A stretch of DNA of 40,768 bases from Deltaproteobacteria bacterium (GCA_947477565.1 CANJUR010000042.1:1-40768), one strand, 5' to 3'; numbered from the stretch's first letter, positions 16,921-26,555 are shown. Numbers and translations are program-made. Notes: generated by a model from the letters alone, not told the origin.

Positions 16921-18243
16921 GGGATCGGCCCCCAGCGCCAGCACCCTCTCCCGGTCTACCGCCACCTGCCCCACGGCCGATCCCTTCGGCTTGCGAACGT
17001 AGCGCCGCTCGGACCACGTCACCTCCGCGAAGTCCGCCCCGCGCGCATCACTGTGATGCACCGCGAGCGTCGCGGCGTCCCGCAGTAGCTCCGGCGGGCA
17101 TGCCGCGCCCTTCACCAGCGGAACCACCACGTGCGCCCCGGTATATCCCCGCGCGTGCATCCAGAGGTCGTGCATACGCGCGACCTTCGTGGTGAGCCGA
17201 TCGTTGTCCGCCGCCCCGCGTCCCACCAATATCTTCCGCTCTCCGCTGCCCAGGTACTCGATGTACGGCCGCCGCGGCGCCGTCTTTGCACGCCCCCGGG
17301 ACACCACCCACTGTCCCTTCGCGACGCCCAGCGCCTGCGCCTGCTCGGTCCACCCGCGCAGCGTCGCGGCGACCACCTCCGCCCCGCCGTCAATCTCTGC
17401 CAGCAGCGCGCGCACCGCCTCCAGCGCCCGCGTGGTGACCTCCAGGCGCTCCCACATCACCGCGCTCCCCCGTTGGATGCGCCGCGCCTTCTGGAAGAAC
17501 CCCGCCGCCTGCCCCTTCGCCCCCGTCGCCGGGTCGAGCACCACCTCGATGGTTCCGCCCAGCTCCCAATCTTCGAGCACCGCCCGCTTCGCACCGCGCG
17601 GAATCTTCTCCCCCTGCGCCAGCAGCAGCCGCCCGATGCGTTGCAGCCGCTCCACGTCGTCGAGCCGCCCGAGATCGCCCTCCACCGCCTCGGCCCGCTT
17701 CGCGAGGCGCTTCGCATGCGCCCCGAGCGCCTTCGCCAGCGCCGTCCGCCGAAGCTCGCCCGCGAGGGCGTCGCTCATCGCACGCAGCCCCTCGCCCGCC
17801 TCGTCCCACGTCCCCGACGCCGCGTTGGCGTCGAACACCCGCGCCACCGCCGTCGGCTCGCCGCGCCACGCGAGCAGCACCGCGCCCGCGTCGTCGAGCA
17901 CCCTGGCCTCGCCGTACACCCCGGGAAACAGCCGCAAACGCGCGGTGATGCGATCGGTGCCGAGGTCGATCCAGAGGGCGTCGTCGTCGTCGCGATGGGC
18001 GCGCCGAACGACCTTCCCCACGGCATGCGCCCGCAGCGCGGCGACCAGCGGGTGCGTCGCCGCCGCCCTGTACGCCGGCTCGCGCTGCGCCCACCCCACG
18101 CCCACCACCCGCGGACCGACCCCCACCACGAGCCGCCGCGCCCCGCCCGGGCACCACACGGTGACACCCACGAGGCCCGTCTCCGGGGTCACGAACGCGC
18201 CATCGACGCGGCCGCCCTCCAGCTGCGCGAGCGGTTCGTCCAT
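16879..18243 (-). CDS. NFACT family protein (RqcH/FbpA-like)
   Basis: 454 residues from the ATG at 18243. The N-terminal half is the NFACT-N/FbpA-like fold, and the central part is a long helical coiled coil (about 150-230, rich in Ala, Arg, Glu). The C-terminal NFACT-R domain (about 320-430) contains YLGSGERKILVGRGAADND, RLTTKVARMHDLWMHARG and GAHVVVPL. This is the signature region that in RqcH/NEMF binds the 60S/50S-tRNA complex. Bacterial RqcH adds Ala tails to stalled nascent chains in ribosome quality control. At 454 residues it is shorter than Bacillus RqcH (about 570), so the exact role is inferred. It follows the 18277-18846 gene by 33 bp, probably in one operon. Its last 42 bp are duplicated at 15915-15956. 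Confidence 0.85.
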   Translation of the reverse strand: MDEPLAQLEGGRVDGAFVTPETGLVGVTVWCPGGARRLVVGVGPRVVGVGWAQREPAYRAAATHPLVAALRAHAVGKVVRRAHRDDDDALWIDLGTDRITARLRLFPGVYGEARVLDDAGAVLLAWRGEPTAVARVFDANAASGTWDEAGEGLRAMSDALAGELRRTALAKALGAHAKRLAKRAEAVEGDLGRLDDVERLQRIGRLLLAQGEKIPRGAKRAVLEDWELGGTIEVVLDPATGAKGQAAGFFQKARRIQRGSAVMWERLEVTTRALEAVRALLAEIDGGAEVVAATLRGWTEQAQALGVAKGQWVVSRGRAKTAPRRPYIEYLGSGERKILVGRGAADNDRLTTKVARMHDLWMHARGYTGAHVVVPLVKGAACPPELLRDAATLAVHHSDARGADFAEVTWSERRYVRKPKGSAVGQVAVDRERVLALGADPERLKRLLAARVEG

Positions 18244-18276
18244 GGCTTTACCGGATGTTGTAAACGGCGGTGGGAG

Positions 18277-18846
18277 CTAGGAGACCTTGCGGCGAAGCTG
18301 GTTGGCCGCGTCGCGCGTGTCCGGCTCCTCGGCGTTCTCTTCGATGCGCTTCAGCCGCTGCAAGAGCACCGGCTTGCGCTTCGGAAGCTGCCCCATGAGC
18401 AGCCGATCGAGCTGACCGATGGCATCGCGCACGCGCTCCTCGTTGCGGTGCTCGAGCATTTGCAGAAACACCTCCTGGTCGTCGGGCAGCGTGTGCCCGG
18501 CGTTGAGGAAGGCCTCGATCGAGTCCGAGATCGCCTTGGTACTGCTCGCCGCGAGGATCTTCCTCAACTGGTCTTGTCGGCGGCTCGGGCCCACCTCGCC
18601 TTCGGGCACCACGGCCTCGACCACCTTGGGCATCCGGATCGCGGGCGCCAGCTTCTCCATGGCCTCGACCGCGTCGGGCTTCTTCTGGAAGAGCGCCTCG
18701 AGGGCGGCCTTGTACTCCTTGGTGACGGAGGTCTGATGACCCTTTTGTTCGTGACGCGCGAGCGTCTCGGTGGCGTGGTAGCTCGATGATCGTGCGCGAT
18801 CGCTGTCACGCCAGCTCTTCTTCGCGGGCCCTGGTTCACGCGCCAT
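18277..18846 (-). CDS. Conserved-looking hypothetical protein, hydrophilic, helical
   Basis: 189 residues from the ATG at 18846. It is strongly charged, with no signal peptide or membrane segment. The N-terminus is basic (MAREPGPAKKSWRDSDRARS), the middle is KAALEALFQKKPDAVEAMEKL, and the C-terminus is helical with many Leu and Arg (IGQLDRLLMGQLPKRKPVLL). I do not recognise a family. The 33-bp gap to the downstream NFACT gene suggests co-transcription, so a link to RNA or ribosome handling is possible but unproven. Confidence 0.7.
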   Translation of the reverse strand: MAREPGPAKKSWRDSDRARSSSYHATETLARHEQKGHQTSVTKEYKAALEALFQKKPDAVEAMEKLAPAIRMPKVVEAVVPEGEVGPSRRQDQLRKILAASSTKAISDSIEAFLNAGHTLPDDQEVFLQMLEHRNEERVRDAIGQLDRLLMGQLPKRKPVLLQRLKRIEENAEEPDTRDAANQLRRKVS

Positions 18847-19017
18847 GCGGCATGTTCCTCGGTGGCATTGGTGGGTGTTGACGGGATTGAGTGCGAAACA
18901 GACTGAGGGAGTGATGAACCCTGCCAGTGCTGGGGCGCCGATTCTGGGAGTCGCCCGGTGGGGACCGGAAGATGCCGCTTCCCGCGCCGTTCTGCAAGGG
19001 CGCTCGCGGCCCGGCGA

Positions 19018-20301
19018 TCAACCTTGTCGGAGCAACAGTTCGGCGTACCGCTCGATGGCCGCCCTCATCGCCGGTGGCGCATCAATGAACTGCAACCCGA
19101 ACGCACCGCGCTCACGAGCCGCCGACACGCGCTGCCGGGCCCAGCCCACCACCGCGGAGCACTGCACCAGGTTGCCCGTCGTCGGCAGCGCAAACCGCAC
19201 GGTCACCCGCTCGCCCTCCGGCAGCGTGGCGTCGGCGATCACCAGCAAGCCACCCGGGGAGATGTCCTCGCTGCGCCCGTCGATGACCTCACCCCCGGCC
19301 GCGATCACCCGCAGCGGCGTCTGGTAGTACGCGCGCGGCGATGCCCGCTGCGAGCCGTCGTCCGTCGTCCCGTCCTCCGCCACCGTCGGTGCCTCGTCGA
19401 GGAAGCGCGTCGGCGTCTTGCACAGCCCGGACGCATCGAGCGCGTCGAGCAGCGCGCGGGCCGACGGAAACCGCGATGCCGCCACCGGGAGCAGCAGCCG
19501 ATCGACGATGTCCGCCAGCGCCGCCGGAACATCCCCACCCAGGGACGCCAGCGACGGCAGCGCGGCCCGCTGCTTCGCCACTGCCAGATCGCCAGGCATC
19601 GGCACCTCGCCGAGCAGACACTCGAACAGCGTGACGCCCAGCGAGTACAGGTCACTGCGAGCATCGATGGCATCGCCCCGCACCTGCTCCGGCGACATGT
19701 ACTCCGGCGTCCCCACGAGCGTCTCCGCCACGCCTGCGGCCACTTCCTCAGCGCTCCTCGGCGGCGCCGCTAGGCCGAAATCCAATAGCTTCGAGATCTC
19801 GCCCTGCACCCCCCGCACGATCATCACGTGGTCTGGTTTTATATCCCGATGTAAAACCCCAACCGCGTGCGTGGCGGCGAGGGCGAGGGCGACCTGCCGC
19901 GCGACGCGAGCGACCTCTGGCCACGCGAGCCGCCCACGAGACGCGAGCAACCCGTCGAGCGAGCGACCCTCGAGCATCTCGGTCACCACATAAGCGCGCT
20001 GGCCGTCGAAGCCGGCGTCGTGCACTTCGATGACGTAGGGGTGCCGCACCGCACCGAGCGCCCGCGCCTCATCGAGCAACTGGCGACGCGCAACAGCGTC
20101 CGACGCATACGCCGAGTCAAGCACCTTCAGCACGAGTCGTCGCGTGGTGTAGCGGTGCTCAACTTCGTACACGGCGCTCTCGCCGCCACGCCCGAGCTGA
20201 CGGCGTACCTCGTAGCGATCGTCGATGATCAGGCCTGGTTCAAGGTCTTCCACAGGGCTCCAGTGAGTGCCTCGGCGCGCGACAACGTCGCCAGGGACCA
20301 T
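19018..20301 (-). CDS. Ser/Thr protein kinase fused to a C-terminal PilZ domain
   Basis: 427 residues from the ATG at 20301 (MVPGDVVARRG); a start at 20373 is possible. The kinase domain (about 27-290) has the glycine loop LGRGGESAVYEVEH, a lysine in VLKVLD, the catalytic loop HRDIKPDHVM (His replaces the usual Asn), DFGLA, and GTPEYMSPEQ. The C-terminal 100 residues form a PilZ domain: YYQTPLRVIAAGGEVIDGRS, EDISPGGLLV, and VVGWARQR..GAFGLQFIDA. The canonical RxxxR plus D/NxSxxG motif that binds c-di-GMP is only partly kept (SEDISPGG is present; no clear RxxxR), so binding is uncertain. No membrane segment, so it is cytoplasmic. Kinase-PilZ fusions are typical of myxobacteria and may join phosphorylation to second-messenger signalling. 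Confidence 0.88.
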   Translation of the reverse strand: MVPGDVVARRGTHWSPVEDLEPGLIIDDRYEVRRQLGRGGESAVYEVEHRYTTRRLVLKVLDSAYASDAVARRQLLDEARALGAVRHPYVIEVHDAGFDGQRAYVVTEMLEGRSLDGLLASRGRLAWPEVARVARQVALALAATHAVGVLHRDIKPDHVMIVRGVQGEISKLLDFGLAAPPRSAEEVAAGVAETLVGTPEYMSPEQVRGDAIDARSDLYSLGVTLFECLLGEVPMPGDLAVAKQRAALPSLASLGGDVPAALADIVDRLLLPVAASRFPSARALLDALDASGLCKTPTRFLDEAPTVAEDGTTDDGSQRASPRAYYQTPLRVIAAGGEVIDGRSEDISPGGLLVIADATLPEGERVTVRFALPTTGNLVQCSAVVGWARQRVSAARERGAFGLQFIDAPPAMRAAIERYAELLLRQG

Positions 20302-20464
20302 CGTAATACCACTGCCCCACACGCTCCACGACTGCAACCTCTCGGCATCCCACGCCCCACACCGACCCAGCACGTCCGAGAGCCCCCGAAGACACCCCTG
20401 ACGTCTACACGTGCGTCACAAAAACACCCTGCCGATCGCCCGTCCGATCGGGATACGATTGCGC

Positions 20465-23400
20465 ATGCGTCGCAGTCCCATCGCTTTACTCCTCTGTCTA
20501 TTCGCGCTGCTGAGCGCGTGCGCCGACCAGCAGCGCGCCACGCCCATCGCAGACGCCGGCTTCACGAAAGACCTGGATGCGCTCGGGTACCCGGACGTGC
20601 AGGCCGTGGAGATTCCCAACCGGGACGAGCGCCCGCCCCCGCCGCTCACGGGCCAGCGCTGCCCCGACGACCGATTCTGTCCCGTCGGCACGCGCTGCAT
20701 CGGCGGCCGCTGCGCCTTTGATCCCTGCTCCACGGAGAACACCTGCGGCGACACCGCGACCTGCTTCGCGCAGTGCGTCGCCGTGCGCGATCCGTGCGCG
20801 GGCGTGACCTGCGCCGCCCGGGAGACCTGCGTCGAGGGCCGCTGCGTCGCCGGATGCTTCCCTACGCCGTGCAACGGCGTCGTGTGTCCCGATGGGCAGT
20901 ACTGCGATCCCGGCACCGGCGACTGCACCGCCGTGCGCCCCTGTTCTGCGCCGTGCCCCGACGGCCAGTCGTGCCACCTCCAGTGCTACCCCCGCACGTC
21001 GTGTGACGGTGTGGTGTGCGCCGCAACGCAGTACTGCGTAGACGGCACCTGCATCGACAATCCCTGCGCCACCGTCACCTGCGCGGCCGGATCGGTCTGC
21101 GTCAACGGAACCTGCCTCGACTCGTGCCAGTGCGCCCCGGCCTGCAACCGCGGACGCAACGATCGCTGCATCTTCGGGCGCTGCGTGTGCTCGCCGGACT
21201 GCTCACCCGACGCCCCCTGCGGCGTCGAGGACGGTTGCGGCGGACGATGCCCCGGGTCGTGCTCCCGCGCAGGCGAAGCGTGCGACCCGACGACGCGCGC
21301 CTGTGTGTGCGTCCCGTCGTGCCCCGCGGGCGCGGCCTGCGGCGCAGACGACGGCTGCGGCGGACGCTGCACCGGCGGATGCGGAACCAACGAACGCTGC
21401 GATCCCGCCGCCCGACGATGCCTGTGCGACCCGCAGTGCCCCGGCACCAACCCCGCGACCGTCGCGTGCGGCACCACCATCGCCAACGTCTGTGCGGGGC
21501 AGCCCGCGTGCGGCACCGGGACGCTGTGCGCCGCGGGCCAGGCCTGCGTGGACGGCCGATGCCAGTGCACCGTCTCCTGCCCCGCCGCGGACGCCGTCGC
21601 GTGCGGTGAACCCATCCGAACGGGGTGCACCGGCGCAGCCTGCGCGGGCACCGGTACCCTCTGCACCGGCCGCCTCGTTTGCACCGCCGGAACCTGCCGC
21701 TGCGCCCCAAGCTGCCCGTCGGTCAACCCGCTCTCGGTGATGTGCGGCACGCCCATCGCCAACTCGTGTCCCGGCGAGGCCGCCTGCGGCACCGGGCTCA
21801 TGTGTCCGCCCGGCCAGCGCTGCAACGCCTCGGGCGCGTGCGAGTGCGTGTCGTCCTGTCCGATGCCGAGCACCGTGGCGTGTGGATCGGCGGTCGTCGG
21901 GTCGTGCCCCGGCGTCGCGTGCCCCACCGCCGGGACGCTCTGCCCGTCGGGGCAGGTGTGCAACAGCGGCCGCTGCGAGTGCTCGCCGCTCTGCCCTGGC
22001 GCGGCTTCAGTGACCTGCGGCGCGCCCATCACCAACCGCTGCCCCGGCGTCGCCTGCACGGGCACCGGAACCCTCTGCCCGGCCGGCCAGCGCTGCAACG
22101 CCAGCAACCTGTGCGAGTGCGTCCCGGCGTGCCCCTCGGCCGCCGCCGTGGACTGCGGCGCGCCCATCCCCAACGTGTGCCCCGGCTCCACCTGCCCCGG
22201 CACCGGAACCCTCTGCCCCAGCGGCCGGACCTGCTCCGGCGGAACCTGCGTGTGCGCGACGTTCTGCCCCGCGGCGGCGACGATCACCTGCGGCGCGCCC
22301 ATCACCAACCGCTGCGCGGGCCTCACCTGCACCGGCGCGGGCACCCTCTGCCCCGCCGGGCAGACCTGCACCGGCGGCGCCTGCGTGTGCGCGCCCCGCT
22401 GCGCCGGCACCAACCCCACCACCGTCGCCTGCGGGACAAGCATCCCCAATGTGTGTTCAGGCGGCCCCACCTGCGGCACGGGTACGATGTGCGCCGCTGG
22501 ACAGTTCTGCAACGCCGCCCTCGGTCGCTGCGAATGCGACCCGCGCTGCTCCGCGCCCTCTACTGTCGCGTGCGGCCAGACGCCGCCGAGCGCGTGCCCC
22601 GGCATCACCTGCCCAGGCACCGGAACCCTCTGCGCCGCGGGTCAGTCCTGCACCGGCGGCGCCTGCGCGTGCATCCCGCGATGCCCCGACGCAGCCACGG
22701 TCGATTGCGGCGCCGAGGTGACCAACATCTGCCCGGGCGCGCCGGTCTGCGGCTTCGGCACCCGCTGCGGCTCTGGATCACTCTGCCGCTTCGGGCGCTG
22801 CGAGTGCACCTCGATGTGCCCGACCACGGCCCCATCGGCAGTGCCGTGCGGGGTGAGCATCCCCAACCTCTGCAGCACATCCCCAGCCTGCGGAACCGGC
22901 ACCCAATGCCCCGCCGGGCAGTTCTGCAACAGCGTCACCCAGTCGTGCCAGTGCGCGCCCATGTGCCCCGCCGTCGATGGATCGCTCTACGACTGCGGCG
23001 CGACGATTCCCAACACGTGCTCCGGCGGCCCGTCGTGCGGCACGGGCACCCGCTGCCCCAGCGGCCAGGCGTGCTCCGGCGGCGCGTGTCGGTGCGTTCC
23101 CGCGTGCCCGACCACGGAGCCTGCCTCCGTGGACTGCGGCGTGGCCATCTCCAACGTGTGCGCAGGCGGCCCCGCCTGCGGCGTCGGAACGCGCTGCAGC
23201 GCCAGCAACCAGACCTGCGACACGGCCCGCGGGCGCTGCATCTGCACCCCGCGCTGCGCGCCCGACGCCGAGTGCGGCGCGAGCGACGGCTGCGGCGGCC
23301 AGTGCGTGGGCCGCTGCGCAGACGGCCGCGTCTGCACTCGCGACACCGTCGATAGCACTCGCCTCTTCTGCGCCCCTGCGTCGTGCCCCACAGGCTGCGC

Positions 23401-23533
23401 CTGCGGCCAGGTGTGCAGCTTCGGAACCTGCGTCTCGCTGTGCGCCCCTGGCACCCGCATCTGCGGTTGCAACAACTGCTGCGCGGGCTCGCAGGTGTGC
23501 ACCGGCGGCGTCTGCATCGGCCCCCCGCCGTGA
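20465..23533 (+). CDS. Giant Cys-rich repeat lipoprotein
   Basis: 1022 residues from the ATG at 20465; the upstream in-frame ATG at 20411 would give an unusual N-terminus. Signal peptide with lipobox LLSAC. After an Asp/Pro-rich linker come several short Cys-rich modules, then about fourteen tandem units of roughly 45-50 residues. The units have the pattern C-x-P-x-CP....VxCGxPIxNxCPG...C..GTGTLCPxGQxC..G.C.C. The C-terminus has further EGF/TIL-like Cys clusters. The dense, regular cysteines imply many disulfides and an extended stalk or adhesin on the outer surface. Similar proteins are common in large-genome myxobacteria but have no proven function. It is divergent from the kinase-PilZ gene. 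Confidence 0.85.
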   Translation: MRRSPIALLLCLFALLSACADQQRATPIADAGFTKDLDALGYPDVQAVEIPNRDERPPPPLTGQRCPDDRFCPVGTRCIGGRCAFDPCSTENTCGDTATCFAQCVAVRDPCAGVTCAARETCVEGRCVAGCFPTPCNGVVCPDGQYCDPGTGDCTAVRPCSAPCPDGQSCHLQCYPRTSCDGVVCAATQYCVDGTCIDNPCATVTCAAGSVCVNGTCLDSCQCAPACNRGRNDRCIFGRCVCSPDCSPDAPCGVEDGCGGRCPGSCSRAGEACDPTTRACVCVPSCPAGAACGADDGCGGRCTGGCGTNERCDPAARRCLCDPQCPGTNPATVACGTTIANVCAGQPACGTGTLCAAGQACVDGRCQCTVSCPAADAVACGEPIRTGCTGAACAGTGTLCTGRLVCTAGTCRCAPSCPSVNPLSVMCGTPIANSCPGEAACGTGLMCPPGQRCNASGACECVSSCPMPSTVACGSAVVGSCPGVACPTAGTLCPSGQVCNSGRCECSPLCPGAASVTCGAPITNRCPGVACTGTGTLCPAGQRCNASNLCECVPACPSAAAVDCGAPIPNVCPGSTCPGTGTLCPSGRTCSGGTCVCATFCPAAATITCGAPITNRCAGLTCTGAGTLCPAGQTCTGGACVCAPRCAGTNPTTVACGTSIPNVCSGGPTCGTGTMCAAGQFCNAALGRCECDPRCSAPSTVACGQTPPSACPGITCPGTGTLCAAGQSCTGGACACIPRCPDAATVDCGAEVTNICPGAPVCGFGTRCGSGSLCRFGRCECTSMCPTTAPSAVPCGVSIPNLCSTSPACGTGTQCPAGQFCNSVTQSCQCAPMCPAVDGSLYDCGATIPNTCSGGPSCGTGTRCPSGQACSGGACRCVPACPTTEPASVDCGVAISNVCAGGPACGVGTRCSASNQTCDTARGRCICTPRCAPDAECGASDGCGGQCVGRCADGRVCTRDTVDSTRLFCAPASCPTGCACGQVCSFGTCVSLCAPGTRICGCNNCCAGSQVCTGGVCIGPPP

Positions 23534-23612
23534 CGTACCGCCGCGCGATGCCCCGCCGAAACACCCGCCTCCGCTTCACCCCCCGCTGACGCAGTTCATC
23601 CCAGAGAGACAC

Positions 23613-23678
23613 CTTCATCGGATCCGGTGAACGGCTTCATCGGATCCGGTGAACGGCTTCATCGGATCCGGTGAACGG
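23613..23678. repeat. 22-bp tandem repeat, three exact copies
   Basis: Unit CTTCATCGGATCCGGTGAAC followed by GG, at 23613, 23635 and 23657. The period is not a multiple of three, so it is not a coding repeat. It directly precedes the small frame at 23679. Confidence 0.95.
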
Positions 23679-23825
23679 GTGCACCTCTTGGGCGACTCAC
23701 TGGAGAGCCATGCGTGGGCGGTGCCCGTCCTCCGCGATCGGGTTGCCGACGCGGCGACTCGCATGCGCGCCCTGATGGCCGCCTCCGAGTCTGCGCTATT
23801 GGAGAAGTTGATGAATGCGGAGTGA
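23679..23825 (+). CDS. Possible small protein or 3' remnant of a lost gene
   Basis: 48 residues from the GTG at 23679. The composition is coding-like and helical (ESHAWAVPVLRDRVADAATR, ALMAASESALLEKLMNAE), with third-position GC bias. It has no clear ribosome site and is abutted by the 22-bp tandem repeats, which could have truncated a longer gene. I do not recognise a family. Confidence 0.3.
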   Translation: MHLLGDSLESHAWAVPVLRDRVADAATRMRALMAASESALLEKLMNAE

Positions 23826-23881
23826 AGGTGTCGCAGTGAGCCTGTACGCACGGCTCAACCGCGACCCGGCGATGGCGACGG

Positions 23882-26278
23882 TTACGCCCCGGTGTGGATG
23901 ACGTTGTCGTTCCTGGGCTCGGTCACGACGAGGACATCACCCGGGTTGCCCGCGGGCTCCAGCGCGGCGGCCAGCACCTCGCGCATGTCGTCCGCGAAGA
24001 TGAACTCCATCGCGTCGCGCACGCTCGTCGGAATCTCCTCGAGATCGCGCTCGTTGCGCGCCGGGAGAATCACCCGGGTGATGCCTGCGCGGTGCGCCGC
24101 GAGCACCTTGGCCTTGATGCCGCCGACGGGCATCACCTTGCCGCGCAGGGTGCACTCCCCGGTCATGGCGGTGTCCGGCCGCACGCGCCGCCCGGTGAGC
24201 AGCGAGGTCAGCGCGGTGAACATCGTCACGCCCGCGCTCGGTCCGTCCTTGGGCACTGCCCCGGCTGGCACGTGGATGTGCACGTCGTGCTTCTCCAGTG
24301 CGTCCGCCGGGACGCCGAGCTCCGCCGCATGCGAGCGCACGTAGGTGAGCGCCGCGCGGGCGGACTCTTTCATCACATCCCCGAGTTGTCCGGTGATCTC
24401 CAGCGTGCCCTTCCCGGGCATCCGCGACGTCTCGATGAAGAGAATGTCTCCGCCCACGGGCGTCCACGCGAGGCCCGTCGCCACGCCCGGCGCCGCCGTG
24501 CGCTCGGCCACCTCACTGAAGAACTTCGCGCGCCCCAGATACTTCGCCACGTCCGCCGAGTCGACGACCACCCGGGTGAGCGCCTGATCCGTCGCCCGCG
24601 CGACCTCCAGGGCCACCGCGCGGGTGACCCTGGTGATCTCCCGCGTCAGCTGCCGCACGCCTGCCTCGCGTGTGTAGTCCCGTGCGATGGTGCGCAGCCC
24701 CTCGTCGGTAAACGCGAGAACCTCGTCGGGAATCGCGTGCTCCTTGCGTTGCCTGGGCACGAGGTGCTGCTTCGCGATGAGCACCTTCTCCTCGGTGGTG
24801 TAGCCCTGCAGCTCGATGATCTCGAGGCGATCGCGCAGCGGCGCGGAGATGGCGCCGAGGTCGTTGGCCGTGCACACGAAGAGCACCTCCGACAGGTCGA
24901 AGGGAATCTCCAGGTAGTGGTCGGTGAAGCTCTTGTTCTGCTCCGGATCGAGCACTTCCAGGAGGGCTGCCTCGGGTGATCCGCCCCACCCGCTGGTGAG
25001 CTTGTCGATCTCGTCGAGCAGCACCACGGCGTTGCGCGCCCTGGCCTTCTTGAGTGCGCCGAGCACCCGCCCCGGCAGCGCGCCGACGTAGGTGCGCCGG
25101 TGCCCGCGAATCTCTGCTTCGTCTCGCACGCCGCCCAGGGAGATGCGCACAAACGGCCGACCCGTCGCGTCCGCGATGGACTGCCCCAGAGAGGTCTTGC
25201 CCACGCCGGGAGGGCCCGCGAGGCAGAGGATGGTTCCGCGCGAATGGCCCGTCAGCTTGAGCACGGCCATGTGCTCGAGGATGCGCTTCTTCACGTCGTC
25301 GAGGCCCGCGTGGTCGGCGTCGAGCTGCCGCGACACGGCATCGACGTCGTCCCTGGCCGCGCTGCGCTTCGACCACGGCAGGTCGGCGATGAGCTCGAGG
25401 TAGGTGCGAATCACGTTCCCCTCGGGCTGCTGTCCGCTCATGGACTCCAGCCGCCGCAGCTCGCGGTCGGCCACCGCGCGGGCCTCCTCCGGGAGCGCGG
25501 CGTCGTCGAGCTTCTTCTTCAGCGCCGCGAGCGCGCCGTCGCCGTCGCCGTCGTCGCCGATCTCCTTCTTCATCGCGCGAATCTGCTCGCGCAGCAGGGC
25601 GTCGCGCTGGTTGCGGTTGACCTCCCGGCGCACGTCCTGGTCAATCTTCGTCTTGATGTCGTTGAGCGCGCGCGCCTCCGAGACGAAGCCCGCGACCAGC
25701 CGCAGCCGTGCGCCCACCTCCACCTCGCGGAGCACCTCCATTTCCTTTTGCGCGGGGAGCCCGAGCAGCGCCGCGACCTGATCGGCCACGCGGCCGGGGT
25801 CGGTCTCGTCGGCCTGTACGGTGCCGAGCGATCCGCCGTTGCGCGAGGCGAGATCGGTCACGTGCTGCTTGAGCGACTGGGCGAGCAGCCGGGCCTCGGC
25901 GAGGTCGGCGATTTCCTCCTCAATGGCCTCGCCCTCGGCCAGCCAGAACGGCTCGCTGCGCGCGAGACCGTTCAGACGAAAGCGGCTCAAGCCCTCGAGC
26001 ACCACGCGGTATCCGCGATCGCGAGTGCGCTCGATCTGAACCACCCGGGCGAGCGTGCCGACCTCCTGCAGGTCGCCGAGGCTGGGATCAGCAACCGCGG
26101 GATCGCGCTGGGTGACCACCCCGAGAATGGCGCGGGCGCCGAGGTCGTCGAGCAGGGCAATCGAGCGCATACGCCCGACCGGCAGGGTGAGCGTGGTCCC
26201 GGGAAACAGCGTCCCGCTGCGCAGGGGCAGCAGGGCGAATGGAGAGCTGGGCATCTCAGTGTCGATTCGATTGTTCAT
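23882..26278 (-). CDS. lon: ATP-dependent protease La (Lon)
   Basis: 798 residues from the ATG at 26278 (MNNRIDTEMPSSPFALLPLR). An AAGGA ribosome site lies about 13 bases upstream; an ATG at 26254 is an alternative. Domain order: N-terminal LON substrate-binding domain (about 10-200), helical region, AAA+ domain with Walker A GPPGVGKTS near 355 and Walker B VVLLDEIDKL, and S16 protease domain with the Ser-Lys dyad Ser681 (KDGPSAGVT) and Lys724 (GIKAK). Length and motifs match canonical Lon, close to E. coli S679/K722. It degrades misfolded and regulatory proteins in the cytoplasm; in myxobacteria Lon paralogues (LonV, BsgA/LonD) affect growth and development. I cannot say which paralogue this is. 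Confidence 0.96.
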   Translation of the reverse strand: MNNRIDTEMPSSPFALLPLRSGTLFPGTTLTLPVGRMRSIALLDDLGARAILGVVTQRDPAVADPSLGDLQEVGTLARVVQIERTRDRGYRVVLEGLSRFRLNGLARSEPFWLAEGEAIEEEIADLAEARLLAQSLKQHVTDLASRNGGSLGTVQADETDPGRVADQVAALLGLPAQKEMEVLREVEVGARLRLVAGFVSEARALNDIKTKIDQDVRREVNRNQRDALLREQIRAMKKEIGDDGDGDGALAALKKKLDDAALPEEARAVADRELRRLESMSGQQPEGNVIRTYLELIADLPWSKRSAARDDVDAVSRQLDADHAGLDDVKKRILEHMAVLKLTGHSRGTILCLAGPPGVGKTSLGQSIADATGRPFVRISLGGVRDEAEIRGHRRTYVGALPGRVLGALKKARARNAVVLLDEIDKLTSGWGGSPEAALLEVLDPEQNKSFTDHYLEIPFDLSEVLFVCTANDLGAISAPLRDRLEIIELQGYTTEEKVLIAKQHLVPRQRKEHAIPDEVLAFTDEGLRTIARDYTREAGVRQLTREITRVTRAVALEVARATDQALTRVVVDSADVAKYLGRAKFFSEVAERTAAPGVATGLAWTPVGGDILFIETSRMPGKGTLEITGQLGDVMKESARAALTYVRSHAAELGVPADALEKHDVHIHVPAGAVPKDGPSAGVTMFTALTSLLTGRRVRPDTAMTGECTLRGKVMPVGGIKAKVLAAHRAGITRVILPARNERDLEEIPTSVRDAMEFIFADDMREVLAAALEPAGNPGDVLVVTEPRNDNVIHTGA

Positions 26279-26465
26279 CTTTGTCGGGTGTCCTTCCGAG
26301 ATCACTTCATCAGCGGACGCAAGCTTCCAGGCGGTCGGCAGACACCTGTGTGTCACCACCGACCGGCCGACTGCCGTCGCTCCTGTTTGGCCGAAATCCC
26401 ACTGAAACCCTTAGCCCCACCCGTCCGGTGGAGCCGTTCAGCGGCGCTTCGATTTGAGTGAACGG

Positions 26466-26493
26466 AAACTAAACTCGTTCAAACGATCGTCAA
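26466..26493 (-). promoter_or_regulatory. Candidate sigma-70-type promoter of lon
   Basis: On the minus strand TTGACG (26493-26488) and TAGTTT (26471-26466) are separated by 16 bases. This would give a leader of nearly 190 bases before the lon ATG. The -35 is good, the -10 only fair. A heat-shock type promoter was not seen. Confidence 0.35.
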
Positions 26494-26539
26494 GACGTCC
26501 ACCCGATTTGCCTCGGACCATTCACATCTGCAATGCACT

Positions 26540-26555
26540 TTCATTCATGAATGAA
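26540..26555. promoter_or_regulatory. Perfect 16-bp palindrome, operator-like
   Basis: TTCATTCATGAATGAA reads the same on both strands and lies about 50 bp upstream of the candidate lon promoter, in locally AT-rich sequence. A second dyad (GAAC-N5-GTTC) follows directly. TetR-type repressors use such TGAAY-like sites, but the regulator is unknown. Confidence 0.45.

Noticed and set aside
20986..22620. 544-codon open frame on the minus strand inside the Cys-rich gene
   Set aside because: It is a shadow of a repetitive GC-rich gene; composition (Pro, His, Gln) is unlike a protein and the plus strand has the lipobox and Cys pattern.
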